Shown piece by piece: positions 1-7,783 of a stretch of DNA of 64,000 nt. A program made the translations under genes and the position numbers. Position 1 is the stretch's first letter; every line of letters begins with the position of its first letter. The notes under the pieces are model-generated. The model saw nothing but the letters and a program-made list of their open reading frames with translations, was not told the DNA's origin and made no database searches. The stretch comes from Streptomyces sp. DT2A-34 (lineage in GTDB: Bacteria; Actinomycetota; Actinomycetes; Streptomycetales; Streptomycetaceae). The stretch covers positions 1,922,001 through 1,986,000 of the forward strand of contig NZ_JASTWJ010000001.1 in the NCBI RefSeq assembly GCF_030499515.1, read 5' to 3'.

Positions 1-721
1 CCACCGGTTCGCGGCGGACCCCCTGTGCCAGAATCTCAGCACACGCACGACTCGAAAGGTTGACGGGATCATCAGCGCCACGCGGAAGCCACGACCGGCC
101 TGCGAGCAGACCACGGTCATCAGCCGAACCGGCCCACGCCGCAGCGAGAGCGTCCGGCTCGCGGTACTGCACGCCGCGGACGATCTCCTCGTCGAGCGGG
201 GGTTCACCGGTCTGACCATCGAGGGCATCGCCCAGCGCGCGGGTGTGGCCAAGCAGACGATCTACCGCTGGTGGAAGTCGAAGGTCGACATCCTCCTGGA
301 CACCCTCGTCGACGACGCCCGCGAGGCCCTTCAGTGGCGGACGGACGAGGCCGCGGGCGTCGAGGAGAACCTCGCGTCCCATCTGCGGCGTGTGGCCGAC
401 TTCTTCGAGGAGCCGGCCGGCCAGGTGCTTCAGGCCCTGCTCGGCCAGGCCCAGCTGGAAAGCGACACGGCCGCGGCACTGCGGGAAGGGTTCCTGAACG
501 AGCAACGTGAGCGCGACGTGGCCGGCCTGCGCGAGCTCCTCGCCCGCGATCACGAGATCACCGTCGACGACCGGACCCTCGACCACCTCGTGGATCTGCT
601 GCTCGGCCCGCTGTACTACCGGGTGCTCGTGTTCGGTGCGCCCATCGACAAGGAACTCGTGGAGTCCACGACCCGGCTCGTACTGGCCCTCGCCCGCGAG
701 TCGTCGCCCAAGTTCTCCTGA
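1..721 (+). CDS. TetR-family transcriptional regulator (5' end outside window)
   Basis: DNA-binding repressor. The N-terminal helix-turn-helix is clear (segment LTIEGIAQRAGVAKQTIYRW). The C-terminal part, with LLLGPLYYRVLVFG near the end, is typical of the TetR_C_11 ligand-binding fold. The frame stays open without a stop to the first base, and no in-frame ATG, GTG or TTG lies upstream of the HTH inside the window. The true start is therefore probably left of base 1, or an uncommon start is used. The GTG at 245 would delete half of the HTH. The gene converges on the monooxygenase operon, with a strong hairpin between them. It may regulate that operon, but this is inference. It resembles the decayed TetR at 5420. 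Confidence 0.85.
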   Translation, partial: HRFAADPLCQNLSTRTTRKVDGIISATRKPRPACEQTTVISRTGPRRSESVRLAVLHAADDLLVERGFTGLTIEGIAQRAGVAKQTIYRWWKSKVDILLDTLVDDAREALQWRTDEAAGVEENLASHLRRVADFFEEPAGQVLQALLGQAQLESDTAAALREGFLNEQRERDVAGLRELLARDHEITVDDRTLDHLVDLLLGPLYYRVLVFGAPIDKELVESTTRLVLALARESSPKFS

Positions 722-723
722 CG

Positions 724-783
724 GACCGTTGTATGTGAGTGGCCCCCGGCAAGAGCGCCGGGGGCCACTCACATACAACGGTC
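724..783. terminator. Perfect 27-bp inverted repeat, bidirectional terminator
   Basis: Arms 724-750 and 757-783 are exact reverse complements around a 6-base loop (aagagc). The inner half is GC-rich (ggcccccggc). It starts 3 bases after the TetR stop and ends 30 bases from the stop of the convergent hexapeptide gene, so it can terminate both transcripts. No U tract follows, as is usual in Streptomyces. The perfect length is unusual. Confidence 0.75.
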
Positions 784-813
784 AGTGCGATGCCTCCTGG
801 TGGGGGAAGGGTC

Positions 814-1426
814 TCAGCGGGTGCGGTATTCGTGCAGGGTGATGTGCTCGGGTTCGCCGGAGTGCGCGGGCGCCGCGTCGGAGGCCCGCTCGGTGGCGGG
901 TTCGGCCGGGTGCAGAGCGGTGAGGCAGCGCTGGGCCAGCTTCTGGTACTGGAGGGTCCCGTTGCCCTTCCAGGCGATCTCGTCGGCCGTGAGCTCGCGC
1001 AGCACCTTCGCCGGGGCTGCCTGCCACAAGGTGCCGTTCGGGCACATGGAAGCGGGACTTGACGAAGCTGCCCGCGCCGACGAACGCCTGCCGCCCCACG
1101 ACCACGCCGTCCATCAGGACCGACTTCATGCCGATGAGGCTGTCCCGCCCCACCCGGCAACCGTGCAGCACACTGCCGTGACCGACGTGGCCGTCCTCCT
1201 CGACGACCGTGTCGGCTCCGGGGAAGCAGTGCAGGACACAGCCGTCCTGCACATTGGAGCCCGCGCGGAGTTCGATGTGCCCGAAGTCGCCGCGCAGGCC
1301 GGCGAGGGGACCGACGAAGCAGCCCGGTCCGATGTCGACCGAACCGATGAGCACCGCTTCGGGGTGGACGAACGCCGTGGGGTGCACGACGGGGACGTGT
1401 CCTTCGAAGGAATAGATCCTTGCCAT
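814..1426 (-). pseudogene. PaaY / gamma-carbonic-anhydrase-like hexapeptide protein, apparent frameshift
   Basis: A left-handed beta-helix protein of the PaaY/CaiE family; PaaY is a thioesterase in phenylacetate degradation. The start is the ATG at 1426 (MARIYSFEGHVPVVHP), and hexapeptide repeats follow. After VPERHLVAGSP the frame goes wrong, while another frame continues the family sequence (PAKVLRELTADEIAWKGNGT) to a TGA at 814. The switch falls at a run of four G on the plus strand (1013-1016). Removing one base would give VAGSPAKVLREL. The length 3n+1 fits one extra base. It is the last gene of the leftward operon, 8 bases after the FAD monooxygenase stop. Either it is a real mutation that replaces about 70 residues, or a sequencing error. 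Confidence 0.8.
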
Positions 1427-1434
1427 GGTCTTTC

Positions 1435-2676
1435 TCACCGTTCGTTCGAGGTGGAGAGGGAGCCGGCTGGTTGGACGGCCGTTGTCGTGGACGCGCGCAG
1501 CTCGCCCAGCGCGTCGTGTCCGTGGATCCAGGCGAGGTCGTCGGGCAGCCCGGTCAGCCGGGCGTTGCGGGCCTCCGCCTCGGCGCCGTCCGGCAGTTGG
1601 AAGCAGGTGGCGTTCTTGCGGGAGCCCGCCTGGAGCAGACGGGTGCGCGGTCGGCGCAGCTGCTCGTAGGACCGCAGGGCCACCGCGGCCTCGTCGGCGC
1701 CGGCGCGGCCGAGGAGGTGCGCCAGCACCACCGCGTCCTCCAGCGACTGGTTCGCGCCCTGCCCGTGGTGCGGCAGCATCGCGTGGGCCGCGTCGCCGAG
1801 CAGGGTGACCCGGCCCGCGCTCCAGACACGCTGCGGTTCGCGGTCGTACAGCGCCCACCGGCCGGGCCGTTCGCACGCGGCGAGGATCTCGGTGACGAAC
1901 GGGTGCCAGCCGTCGAAGGCGGCGAGCAGTTCCGCGCCGTCGCCCTCGGTGGACCAGGACTCGATCGTCCACTCGGCATCGGGGACGACGGCGAGGAAGT
2001 TCAGCGCGGCTCCGCCGGCCACCGGGTAGGCGATGAAGTGCCGACCCGGGCCGAGCCACAGCCACAGCACCCGTTCGGCGAGTTCGGGGACGTGCCCGAG
2101 CCGGTCCATGGGGACCAGGGCGCGGTAGCCGCTGGTGCCGGAGAACACGGCCTCGTCCGGCCCGAAGACGCTGTGCCGTACGGCGGAATGGATGCCGTCG
2201 GCCCCGATGACCGCGTCGGCCTCGGTCTCGGTGCCGTCGGCGAAGCGGAGCACGGCGCCGGCGCCGGTCTGCTCCACCTCGGTGCAGCGCGCGCCGAGCC
2301 GGACCCGGCTTGTCCCCAGCTCGGCGAGCAGGGCCTGCTGCACGGCCGCCCGCTCCACGGTCCAGAAGGGCGCCTTGAACCTCTCCTCGTACGTCCCGGT
2401 CAGGGTGTGCGTCACCATGGCGCGGCCGGTGCGCCAGTGCCGGAAGTCGGCGCGCACGGGCTCGACGGCCGCCCCGGTCAGGCGGCCCGCGACGCCGAGG
2501 TCGCGCAGGGCGCGGTGGCCGTTGGCGCCGATGGCGATGCCGGCGCCCTGGTGGGCCAGTTCGCGGGCCTGTTCGTGGACGACGACCTCGATGCCCTGCC
2601 GCCGTAGTCCGATGGCGACGGCCAGTCCGCCGATGCCACCGCCGACGACGGCCACGTACGGGCGTTTGGGCGCCAT
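1435..2676 (-). CDS. FAD-dependent aromatic monooxygenase (salicylate hydroxylase-like)
   Basis: A group A flavoprotein hydroxylase of 413 residues. The N-terminal Rossmann motif is VVGGGIGGLAVAIGL. The NADPH/FAD 'DG' motif is VIGADGIHSAVR in the middle. The 'GD' FAD motif is VTLLGDAAHAMLPHHGQGAN near residue 300. Such enzymes hydroxylate or oxidatively decarboxylate aromatic rings such as salicylate or 3-hydroxybenzoate with NAD(P)H and O2. The substrate cannot be read from sequence. The ATG at 2676 has a good ribosome site (caggagg) 5 to 8 bases upstream. It sits 35 bases after the flavin reductase in the same operon, so two different hydroxylation systems are co-expressed. Confidence 0.9.
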   Translation of the reverse strand: MAPKRPYVAVVGGGIGGLAVAIGLRRQGIEVVVHEQARELAHQGAGIAIGANGHRALRDLGVAGRLTGAAVEPVRADFRHWRTGRAMVTHTLTGTYEERFKAPFWTVERAAVQQALLAELGTSRVRLGARCTEVEQTGAGAVLRFADGTETEADAVIGADGIHSAVRHSVFGPDEAVFSGTSGYRALVPMDRLGHVPELAERVLWLWLGPGRHFIAYPVAGGAALNFLAVVPDAEWTIESWSTEGDGAELLAAFDGWHPFVTEILAACERPGRWALYDREPQRVWSAGRVTLLGDAAHAMLPHHGQGANQSLEDAVVLAHLLGRAGADEAAVALRSYEQLRRPRTRLLQAGSRKNATCFQLPDGAEAEARNARLTGLPDDLAWIHGHDALGELRASTTTAVQPAGSLSTSNER

Positions 2677-2711
2677 GGCGTCTCCTCCTGTTCTGTGTGC
2701 GGGCCGCACGG

Positions 2712-3227
2712 TCACTGCGCCGGCGAGATCCCCGTGAAGGTGCCCCGGTGGAAGACCAGGGGTTCGTGGTCGCGGCCGACGGCGCCGAGCACCCGCCCGA
2801 CGACGAGCACGTGGTCGCCGAGGGGCTGGGTGAGGTGCAGGGCGCATTCGAGCGTTCCGGGCCCGTCCGGCAGGAGCAGGCAGCCGGTGTGCGGTCCGAC
2901 GGTCCAGTCCGCGGCGTCCTCCACGGCGGGGCGCCGCGCCGCGGGCGTGGTGAGGACTCCGACCAGCGATCGCGCCCGGTTGCCCAGGAACGACACGGCC
3001 CACTGGCCGGACGTGCGCACGCGCTGAAGGAAGGTGGAGTCGCCGCGCAGGTACATGGACACCAGCGGCGGGTCGAGGGAGACCGAGGTGAACGAGTTCA
3101 CCGCGATGGCGTCGTGCCGGACTCCGGACGGGGTGTCGAACCGGGTCGACACCGCGCACACACCGGTCACGAACTGTCCGAGGACGTGCCGGAGTCGGTC
3201 CTCGTCCGGCAGGGTGCGGCTGTTCAC
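2712..3227 (-). CDS. Flavin reductase, HpaC-like partner of the HpaB-type oxygenase
   Basis: A flavin reductase domain protein of 171 residues that would supply FADH2 or FMNH2 to the adjacent oxygenase. It shows the family core: LGQFVTGVCAVST at residues 13-25, AVNSFTSVSLDPPLVSMYL near 40-60, and GDHVLVVGRV near the C-terminus. The GTG start overlaps the oxygenase stop as GTGA, a classic translational coupling that fixes the start. HpaB/HpaC pairs form two-component monooxygenases such as those for 4-hydroxyphenylacetate or phenols. Confidence 0.9.
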   Translation of the reverse strand: MNSRTLPDEDRLRHVLGQFVTGVCAVSTRFDTPSGVRHDAIAVNSFTSVSLDPPLVSMYLRGDSTFLQRVRTSGQWAVSFLGNRARSLVGVLTTPAARRPAVEDAADWTVGPHTGCLLLPDGPGTLECALHLTQPLGDHVLVVGRVLGAVGRDHEPLVFHRGTFTGISPAQ

Positions 3228-4738
3228 CGCGCGGCCCGGGTAGGGGTCCCACCGCCGATGACGGTCGTGTCCTTGGGATTGATCAGGTCGGGAACCGTCC
3301 AGCCGTGCTCGTCGTACTCCGACAGGCACCGGTCGACGAGTTGCTTGTAGTCCTCGAACTTCCCCGACGCCTGCTGGGCGTGCAGCGCCTCGAAGCGGAT
3401 CTGTTCGTGGTTGCCGGCGTAGTTCATCTCGTACAGCTCCCAGCGGGCACCGAACTCGGTGCCGACCGCGTCCCAGGCCAGCTTCATCAGCTTGACGCGG
3501 TCGACCGCCTCCACACCGAGGCCGCGGACGTACTTGTCGAGGTAGGGCCGGACCTCGGGGTTGGACCAGTCGAGCGCGTGGGAGTTGTTGTAGATCAGGG
3601 AGCTGCCGAGGTCGCGCAGGAAGATCTCGCGCACCTTGGGGAAGACGGAGGAGGACAGGACGCGGAACGCCAGGGCCGTCTTGCCGTTGGGGGTGACCGT
3701 GCCGTCGGGCCACTTGGTCGGGTTCTCGGCCATGGAATCCACCAGGGCCCAGAACATGTTGCGGTAGGCGAGCACCTCACCGAGCCGGCTCTGCACGCCG
3801 CGGAACTCGGAAGTTCCCGTCGTCTCCAGGCACTTGGCGAGCAGTCCGGTCAGGAAGTCCATCTTCACGGCGAAACGGACGCAGGCGTGGAACATGGCCC
3901 GGTAGAAGAACCCGGAGCCGTAGAAGAAATTGTTCGCCTTGTCGACGTCGTAGCAGAAGACGTTCTCCCAGGGAATCAGTACTTGATCGAAGACGAGGAT
4001 TCCGTCGTTCTCGTCCAGGCGGCTGCTCAGCGGCTGGTCGAAGGGGCTGCTGACGGTGGCCGCCGCGAATTCGTACGACGGCCGCGAGATGACCTTCAGT
4101 CCGGGGCTGTTCGTCGGCACGATGAAGTACGCGGAGAATTCCTTCGCGCCGTTCGGTATGACCCCGTAGCTGCCGATGAAGATGTGCTGGGTGAGCGCCG
4201 CGCCGGTGCCGACGACCTTGGCCCCGGACACGACGAGGCCGGCGTCGGTCTCCCGCTCGACCGTCAGCATCACGTCCCTGAGCTCGGTGAGTCCCCGATT
4301 GCGGTCGATCGGCGGGTTGACGATGCCGTGGCCGATGAACAGCACGTTCTCCTGCGCCGTGCGGTACCAGGTGGCGGCGTTGTCCTCGAACGGCGCGTAG
4401 TGCTCCCGGTTCGACCCCAGGGTGGACAGGAAGGCGGCCTTGAAGTCCGGGGTGCGGCCCAGCCAGCCGTACGTCATGCGGGCCCACTCCGCCATGGCCT
4501 GCGCCGATGTGCGCAGATCGCCGGTGGTGTACGGGGCCTTGAAGTAGGGGTGGGTGAAACCGCCGTTGCCGGTGTCGGTGGGGACGACCAGTTTGCTGTT
4601 GCGCTCGGGATCGTGCAGCGCGTCGTACAGCCGGGCCACCATCCGGGAGTTGTTGCGGAAGGCCGGGTGGCTGGTGACGTCCTCCACCCGCTCGCCGTAG
4701 ATCCGCACCTCGCGGCCGTCGCGGGCATGTCCCTGCAC
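3224..4738 (-). CDS. 4-hydroxyphenylacetate 3-monooxygenase oxygenase component (HpaB family)
   Basis: The reduced-flavin-dependent oxygenase of a two-component aromatic hydroxylase, about 504 residues, the usual HpaB size. The N-terminus is recognisable (DGREVRIYGERVEDVTSHPAFRN), followed by the acyl-CoA-dehydrogenase-like core (VGTGAALTQHIFIGSYGV, FDQVLIPWENVF, MNYAGNHEQIRFEAL). HpaB members act on 4-hydroxyphenylacetate, phenols, chlorophenols or pathway intermediates; the substrate is unknown here. The start is uncertain. A GTG at 4738 gives a short family-like N-terminus, with gaggg about 10 bases upstream. A MaoC gene diverges 60 bases away. It is the first gene of the operon oxygenase - reductase - FAD monooxygenase - PaaY-like. 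Confidence 0.88.
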   Translation of the reverse strand: MQGHARDGREVRIYGERVEDVTSHPAFRNNSRMVARLYDALHDPERNSKLVVPTDTGNGGFTHPYFKAPYTTGDLRTSAQAMAEWARMTYGWLGRTPDFKAAFLSTLGSNREHYAPFEDNAATWYRTAQENVLFIGHGIVNPPIDRNRGLTELRDVMLTVERETDAGLVVSGAKVVGTGAALTQHIFIGSYGVIPNGAKEFSAYFIVPTNSPGLKVISRPSYEFAAATVSSPFDQPLSSRLDENDGILVFDQVLIPWENVFCYDVDKANNFFYGSGFFYRAMFHACVRFAVKMDFLTGLLAKCLETTGTSEFRGVQSRLGEVLAYRNMFWALVDSMAENPTKWPDGTVTPNGKTALAFRVLSSSVFPKVREIFLRDLGSSLIYNNSHALDWSNPEVRPYLDKYVRGLGVEAVDRVKLMKLAWDAVGTEFGARWELYEMNYAGNHEQIRFEALHAQQASGKFEDYKQLVDRCLSEYDEHGWTVPDLINPKDTTVIGGGTPTRAAR

Positions 4739-4798
4739 GCCGACTACGCGGCATCCCTCGGCTGAGCGCCGGACCCGCGACCACGGAGGACAGTCACT

Positions 4799-5278
4799 GT
4801 GCGGCACTTCGAGCACTTCCCCGCCGGCAGCACCTACGAGCTGGGGGCCACGCGGCTGACCAGCGAGGACATCATCGGCTACGCGCGCGCCTGGGACCCC
4901 ATGCCCTTCCACCTGGACCCCGAGGCGGCCCGCCGTTCTCCTTTCGGGGGTCTGGTGGCCAGCGGCTGGCACACCGGTGCCGTGGTCATGGGGCAGTTCG
5001 TGCGCACCCTGCTCGCGGACTCCGCCTGCCAGGGCTCCTACGGCATGGACGAGGTCCGGTTCCTCGGTCCGGTGCGCCCCGGCGACGAACTGCGCGGCCG
5101 AGCCACCGTGGAGGAGGCCTCGCCGCATCCCCGGCGGCCGGGTACGGGCACGGTCCGCTTCGCCGTCGAGGCGGTCAACCAGGAGGGCACGACGGTGTAC
5201 CGGATGCGCACCCGGCTGCTGTTCGCCTGCGCGCAGCCGGCCGGCACCGGTCACGAGGCCGCGGCCGTACGGCGCTGA
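4799..5278 (+). CDS. MaoC-like hot-dog dehydratase
   Basis: A 159-residue single hot-dog protein of the MaoC/(R)-enoyl hydratase family. The N-terminal half has LTSEDIIGYARAWDPMPFHLDPEAA, where the D-P-x-x-H motif carries the hydratase Asp and His. SPFGGLVASGWHT and VRFLGPVRPGDEL are further family blocks. Such proteins hydrate enoyl-CoA or related ring-derived CoA thioesters. The GTG start is well supported by GGAGGA at 4785-4790. It diverges from the oxygenase operon, and together with the PaaY-like gene it hints at CoA-thioester intermediates. Confidence 0.85.
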   Translation: MRHFEHFPAGSTYELGATRLTSEDIIGYARAWDPMPFHLDPEAARRSPFGGLVASGWHTGAVVMGQFVRTLLADSACQGSYGMDEVRFLGPVRPGDELRGRATVEEASPHPRRPGTGTVRFAVEAVNQEGTTVYRMRTRLLFACAQPAGTGHEAAAVRR

Positions 5279-5299
5279 GGCCCGGCCCGTCGGCAGACT

Positions 5300-5341
5300 C
5301 CCGTTCCTCCTCCGGCCGCCCCCTGCCCGAGGAGGAACGGG
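5300..5341 (+). terminator. Hairpin after the MaoC gene
   Basis: Arms 5300-5312 (cccgttcctcctc) and 5329-5341 are exact 13-bp complements around a 16-base loop. It lies 22 bases after the MaoC stop and just before a promoter, so it probably ends the MaoC transcript. Confidence 0.6.
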
Positions 5342-5356
5342 TTCCCCGTCACCCCT

Positions 5357-5385
5357 TTGACTATACGCACCGTTGCGTCTAGTCT
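5357..5385 (+). promoter_or_regulatory. Strong sigma-70-type promoter with palindromic operator
   Basis: TTGACT (5357-5362), a 17-base spacer and TAGTCT (5380-5385) make a near-ideal housekeeping promoter. The spacer holds the inverted repeat acgca-ccgt-tgcgt. Extended over 5360-5383 the two 10-base half-sites match at 9 of 10 positions. A dyad between -35 and -10 is the usual place for a TetR autorepressor, and the next gene is a TetR remnant. Confidence 0.7.
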
Positions 5386-5419
5386 AGCTCGCATCGATCG
5401 ACGATCGAGGAGGGCCGCC

Positions 5420-5682
5420 ATGGACGCACCGCACGACGCCCCGCAGCCGGCCGGCGCGACACAAGGGCGACGCATCGGAAACGGACCGAGGCGCAGCGAG
5501 ACCGCCCGCACCGCCGCTCTGCGAGCCGCCGACGACCTGCTGGCCGGCCCCGTCTTCGACGGGCCTTCATGACGGGACGGCCGACGGACCCGCGGTTCGC
5601 CGGGCGCCTGGCTTCCAGCGTCCTGACCTGCCGGCAGAGCACCCCGCCCGACCGGGCACCGACCGCCGACCCCACCCCCTGA
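5420..5682 (+). pseudogene. TetR-family regulator remnant with internal deletion
   Basis: The ATG at 5420, with a good ribosome site (gaggaggg), opens a TetR N-terminus (NGPRRSETARTAALRAADDLL), very like the regulator at the left edge. It is interrupted after about 40 residues and stops at 5572. In another frame the sequence then reads MTGRPTDPRFAGRLASSVL (from 5569) to a TGA at 5682. That matches the end of the TetR_C_11 domain. About 110 residues, including the HTH recognition helix, are missing between the two parts. No DNA-binding protein can be made, so the upstream operator has lost its cognate repressor unless another TetR takes over. Confidence 0.7.
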
Positions 5683-5696
5683 AAGGCTGTTCCCCC

Positions 5697-6428
5697 ATGT
5701 TCCGCGCACGCCGAACCCGTTACACCGCCACGGTGGAGGCGGTCTCCCCGATCGCCCCGCGGATGGCGCGCATCACCCTGGGAGGGCCCGGGATGTCGGC
5801 CTTCCGGTGCGACGAACCCACGCAGTGGGTGAAGCTGTTCGTGACCGACCCGCTCGACGGCCGGACGGTCGGCCGCGCCTACACCGTGCGCCGCCAGTCC
5901 CCGTCCGAGCCCCGCATCGACATCGACGTCGTCCTGCACGGAAAGGGCCCCGCCGCACGCTGGGCCGAGTCCGCGCGCCCGGGCCAGGAGGTCTCCTTCG
6001 GTGGCCCCAAGGGATCCTTCCGTCCCCTCCCCGACGCCGACTTCTACCTCCTGGCGGGCGACGAGAGCGCCCAGCCCGCGGTCCTCACCATCGCCGAGAA
6101 CCTGCCGCCCGGAACAGGCGCCGCCATCTACCTGGAGGTGGCCGGCCCCGAGGCCCAAGTCCCGGTGCCCCGGCGGGCCGACCTGGACGTCGTATGGGTC
6201 CACCGGGAGGCCGGCCGGTCCAAGGGCGAGGCCCTGCGGGACGCCGTACTCAAGGCCGCCGTGCCGCGGCAGGGCGTCGCCGCGTGGGCGGCCGGCGAGT
6301 CCGGTGCCGTCAGGGACATCCGCCGCCACCTCACGGAGGGCCTCGGCCTGGACCGTCAGCACGCCTACGCGAAGGGCTACTGGAAGCTGGACGAGGCGGA
6401 CCACCGCGACCCCCTGGCCTCGGACTGA
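5697..6428 (+). CDS. Siderophore-interacting protein (FAD ferric reductase)
   Basis: A 243-residue SIP-family flavoprotein that reduces ferric siderophores in the cytoplasm. The FAD-binding N-terminal half has GRAYTVRR near residue 61 and GPAARWAESARPGQEV. The C-terminal SIP domain has FYLLAGDESAQPA near 115-128 and WAAGESGAVRDIRRHL near 198-213, and KGYWKLD close to the end. The ATG at 5697 is preceded by gaaagg. It lies 15 bases after the TetR remnant and was probably driven by the promoter at 5357. No siderophore genes are nearby, so its substrate is unclear. Confidence 0.88.
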   Translation: MFRARRTRYTATVEAVSPIAPRMARITLGGPGMSAFRCDEPTQWVKLFVTDPLDGRTVGRAYTVRRQSPSEPRIDIDVVLHGKGPAARWAESARPGQEVSFGGPKGSFRPLPDADFYLLAGDESAQPAVLTIAENLPPGTGAAIYLEVAGPEAQVPVPRRADLDVVWVHREAGRSKGEALRDAVLKAAVPRQGVAAWAAGESGAVRDIRRHLTEGLGLDRQHAYAKGYWKLDEADHRDPLASD

Positions 6429-6482
6429 CATCACCGGTGATGACCCCGTCCGGACCGCTGACCGGTCCCCGGTGACCGCGCG

Positions 6483-7229
6483 CTACTCCTCCCCGACCCG
6501 CACCACCGCCACCGTGATGTTGTCGGGCCCGCCCGCCTCGATCGCGGCCTTCCACAGCTCGAAGGCCGCCCGGCCGTCGTCGTGTTCCCGCAGGACCTCG
6601 TCCAGTACGTCCTCCTTCACCGGGTCCGTCAGCCCGTCCGAGCAGACGAGGTAGCGAACGCCGGGCTGGAGGGGCTCGGCCATGACATGGGGCTGGACGG
6701 CACGGTAGGTCGGCGAGCCGCCCAGGCACTGGGTGACGAGGAAGGTGGTGCTCCCGGCCGGGTGCGGTGGGCTGTCGTCGACGCTCACCTGGCGCAGCCC
6801 GTCACGGGAGACCGCGAAGACCCGGCTGTCGCCCACGTTGAACGCCAGCAGCGAGCCGGGCTGTACGACGACTCCGGCGACCGTCGTCCCCATGGCGGAC
6901 AGCTTGCCTCCCTCGTCGCCCCCGGCCGCCTGGTACACGGCGCGGTTGCAGGCGTTCAGGGCGTCGCGGACGGCGACCTCGCTGCTCAGGGCGGGACCGA
7001 GCGAGGCGATCCGGCGGACGACCAGGGCGCTGGCCACATCGCCGCCGGGATGCCCGCCGAGCCCGTCGGCGACGGCCACGACCAGGGGCGTCCCGAGCGG
7101 GAAGACCAGGGTCTGCGGATTCTCGGTCACCGTCGCGCACAACGTCCACGGCCCCACGACGAGGCTGTCCTCGTTCCGCTCGCGCAGCCGTCCGGGGTGG
7201 CTGATCGCACTCACAGCGACGTACGGCAT
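6483..7229 (-). CDS. PP2C-type Ser/Thr protein phosphatase
   Basis: A 248-residue soluble PPM/PP2C phosphatase. All metal-binding motifs are present: RNEDS near residue 19, VADGLGGHPGG near 55, MGTTV near 114, NVGDSRVF near 136, CSDGLTDPV near 197, and GGPDNITVAVV near 233. It has no sensor or membrane domain. It would remove phosphate from Ser/Thr-kinase substrates; a membrane kinase of this type is encoded at 17480. It converges on the SIP gene and has its own likely promoter at 7292-7321. Confidence 0.92.
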   Translation of the reverse strand: MPYVAVSAISHPGRLRERNEDSLVVGPWTLCATVTENPQTLVFPLGTPLVVAVADGLGGHPGGDVASALVVRRIASLGPALSSEVAVRDALNACNRAVYQAAGGDEGGKLSAMGTTVAGVVVQPGSLLAFNVGDSRVFAVSRDGLRQVSVDDSPPHPAGSTTFLVTQCLGGSPTYRAVQPHVMAEPLQPGVRYLVCSDGLTDPVKEDVLDEVLREHDDGRAAFELWKAAIEAGGPDNITVAVVRVGEE

Positions 7230-7291
7230 GCAGCGCCACCGCCTTCCCGCACCGGACTGATCACCGGGGCCGGACGTCGACGTCCCTTACG

Positions 7292-7321
7292 AGTCTAGGA
7301 ACACCGGCTTCCGGCGTGCCA
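7292..7321 (-). promoter_or_regulatory. Candidate promoter for the PP2C gene
   Basis: On the minus strand TGGCAC (7321-7316), an 18-base spacer and TAGACT (7297-7292) form a plausible housekeeping promoter about 60 bases before the phosphatase start. It overlaps a weak hairpin (7307-7314 with 7328-7335) that could end the murC-msrB transcript. Confidence 0.4.
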
Positions 7322-7362
7322 GCGCAGCCGGAAGCGGCACCCCTCCCGCATCGGCTCCCGCA

Positions 7363-7770
7363 TCAGCCCTCGTCCGGCGTCAGCCGCAGCGAGATGCTGT
7401 TGATGCAGTACCGCTGGTCGGTCGGGGTCGGATACCCCTCCCCCTCGAAGACATGCCCGAGATGCGACCCGCACCGGGCGCACCGCACCTCGGTCCGCAC
7501 CATCCCGTGCGAACGGTCCTCGATGAGCTCCACCGCGTCGGTGTCCTTCGGGTCGTAGAAGGACGGCCAGCCGCAGTGCGACTCGAACTTCGTGGTGGAG
7601 GTGAACAGTTCGGCGCCGCAGGCGCGGCAGGAGTAGACGCCCGTCGTCTTGGTGTTGGTGTACTCACCGGTGAAGGCGGGCTCCGTGCCGGCCTGGCGGA
7701 GGACGGCGTACTCGGCCGGCGTCAGCTCCGCGCGCCACTGCTCGTCCGGCTTTTCGACGTCGTACGACAT
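7363..7770 (-). CDS. msrB: Peptide-methionine (R)-S-oxide reductase MsrB
   Basis: Repairs methionine-R-sulfoxide in proteins. At 135 residues it is the normal one-domain length. Zn ligands are in CRAC (C48, C51) and CARC (C97, C100). The catalytic Cys is C122 in RYCINS, and SHCGWPSF (C66) is the usual family block. The ATG at 7770 lies 13 bases after the murC stop, so the two genes are one operon. Confidence 0.95.
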   Translation of the reverse strand: MSYDVEKPDEQWRAELTPAEYAVLRQAGTEPAFTGEYTNTKTTGVYSCRACGAELFTSTTKFESHCGWPSFYDPKDTDAVELIEDRSHGMVRTEVRCARCGSHLGHVFEGEGYPTPTDQRYCINSISLRLTPDEG

Positions 7771-7783
7771 GAGTCCGTGCCCC

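Noticed and set aside
245..721. GTG at 245 as the TetR start
   Set aside because: It would remove the first part of the HTH; coding similarity continues upstream.
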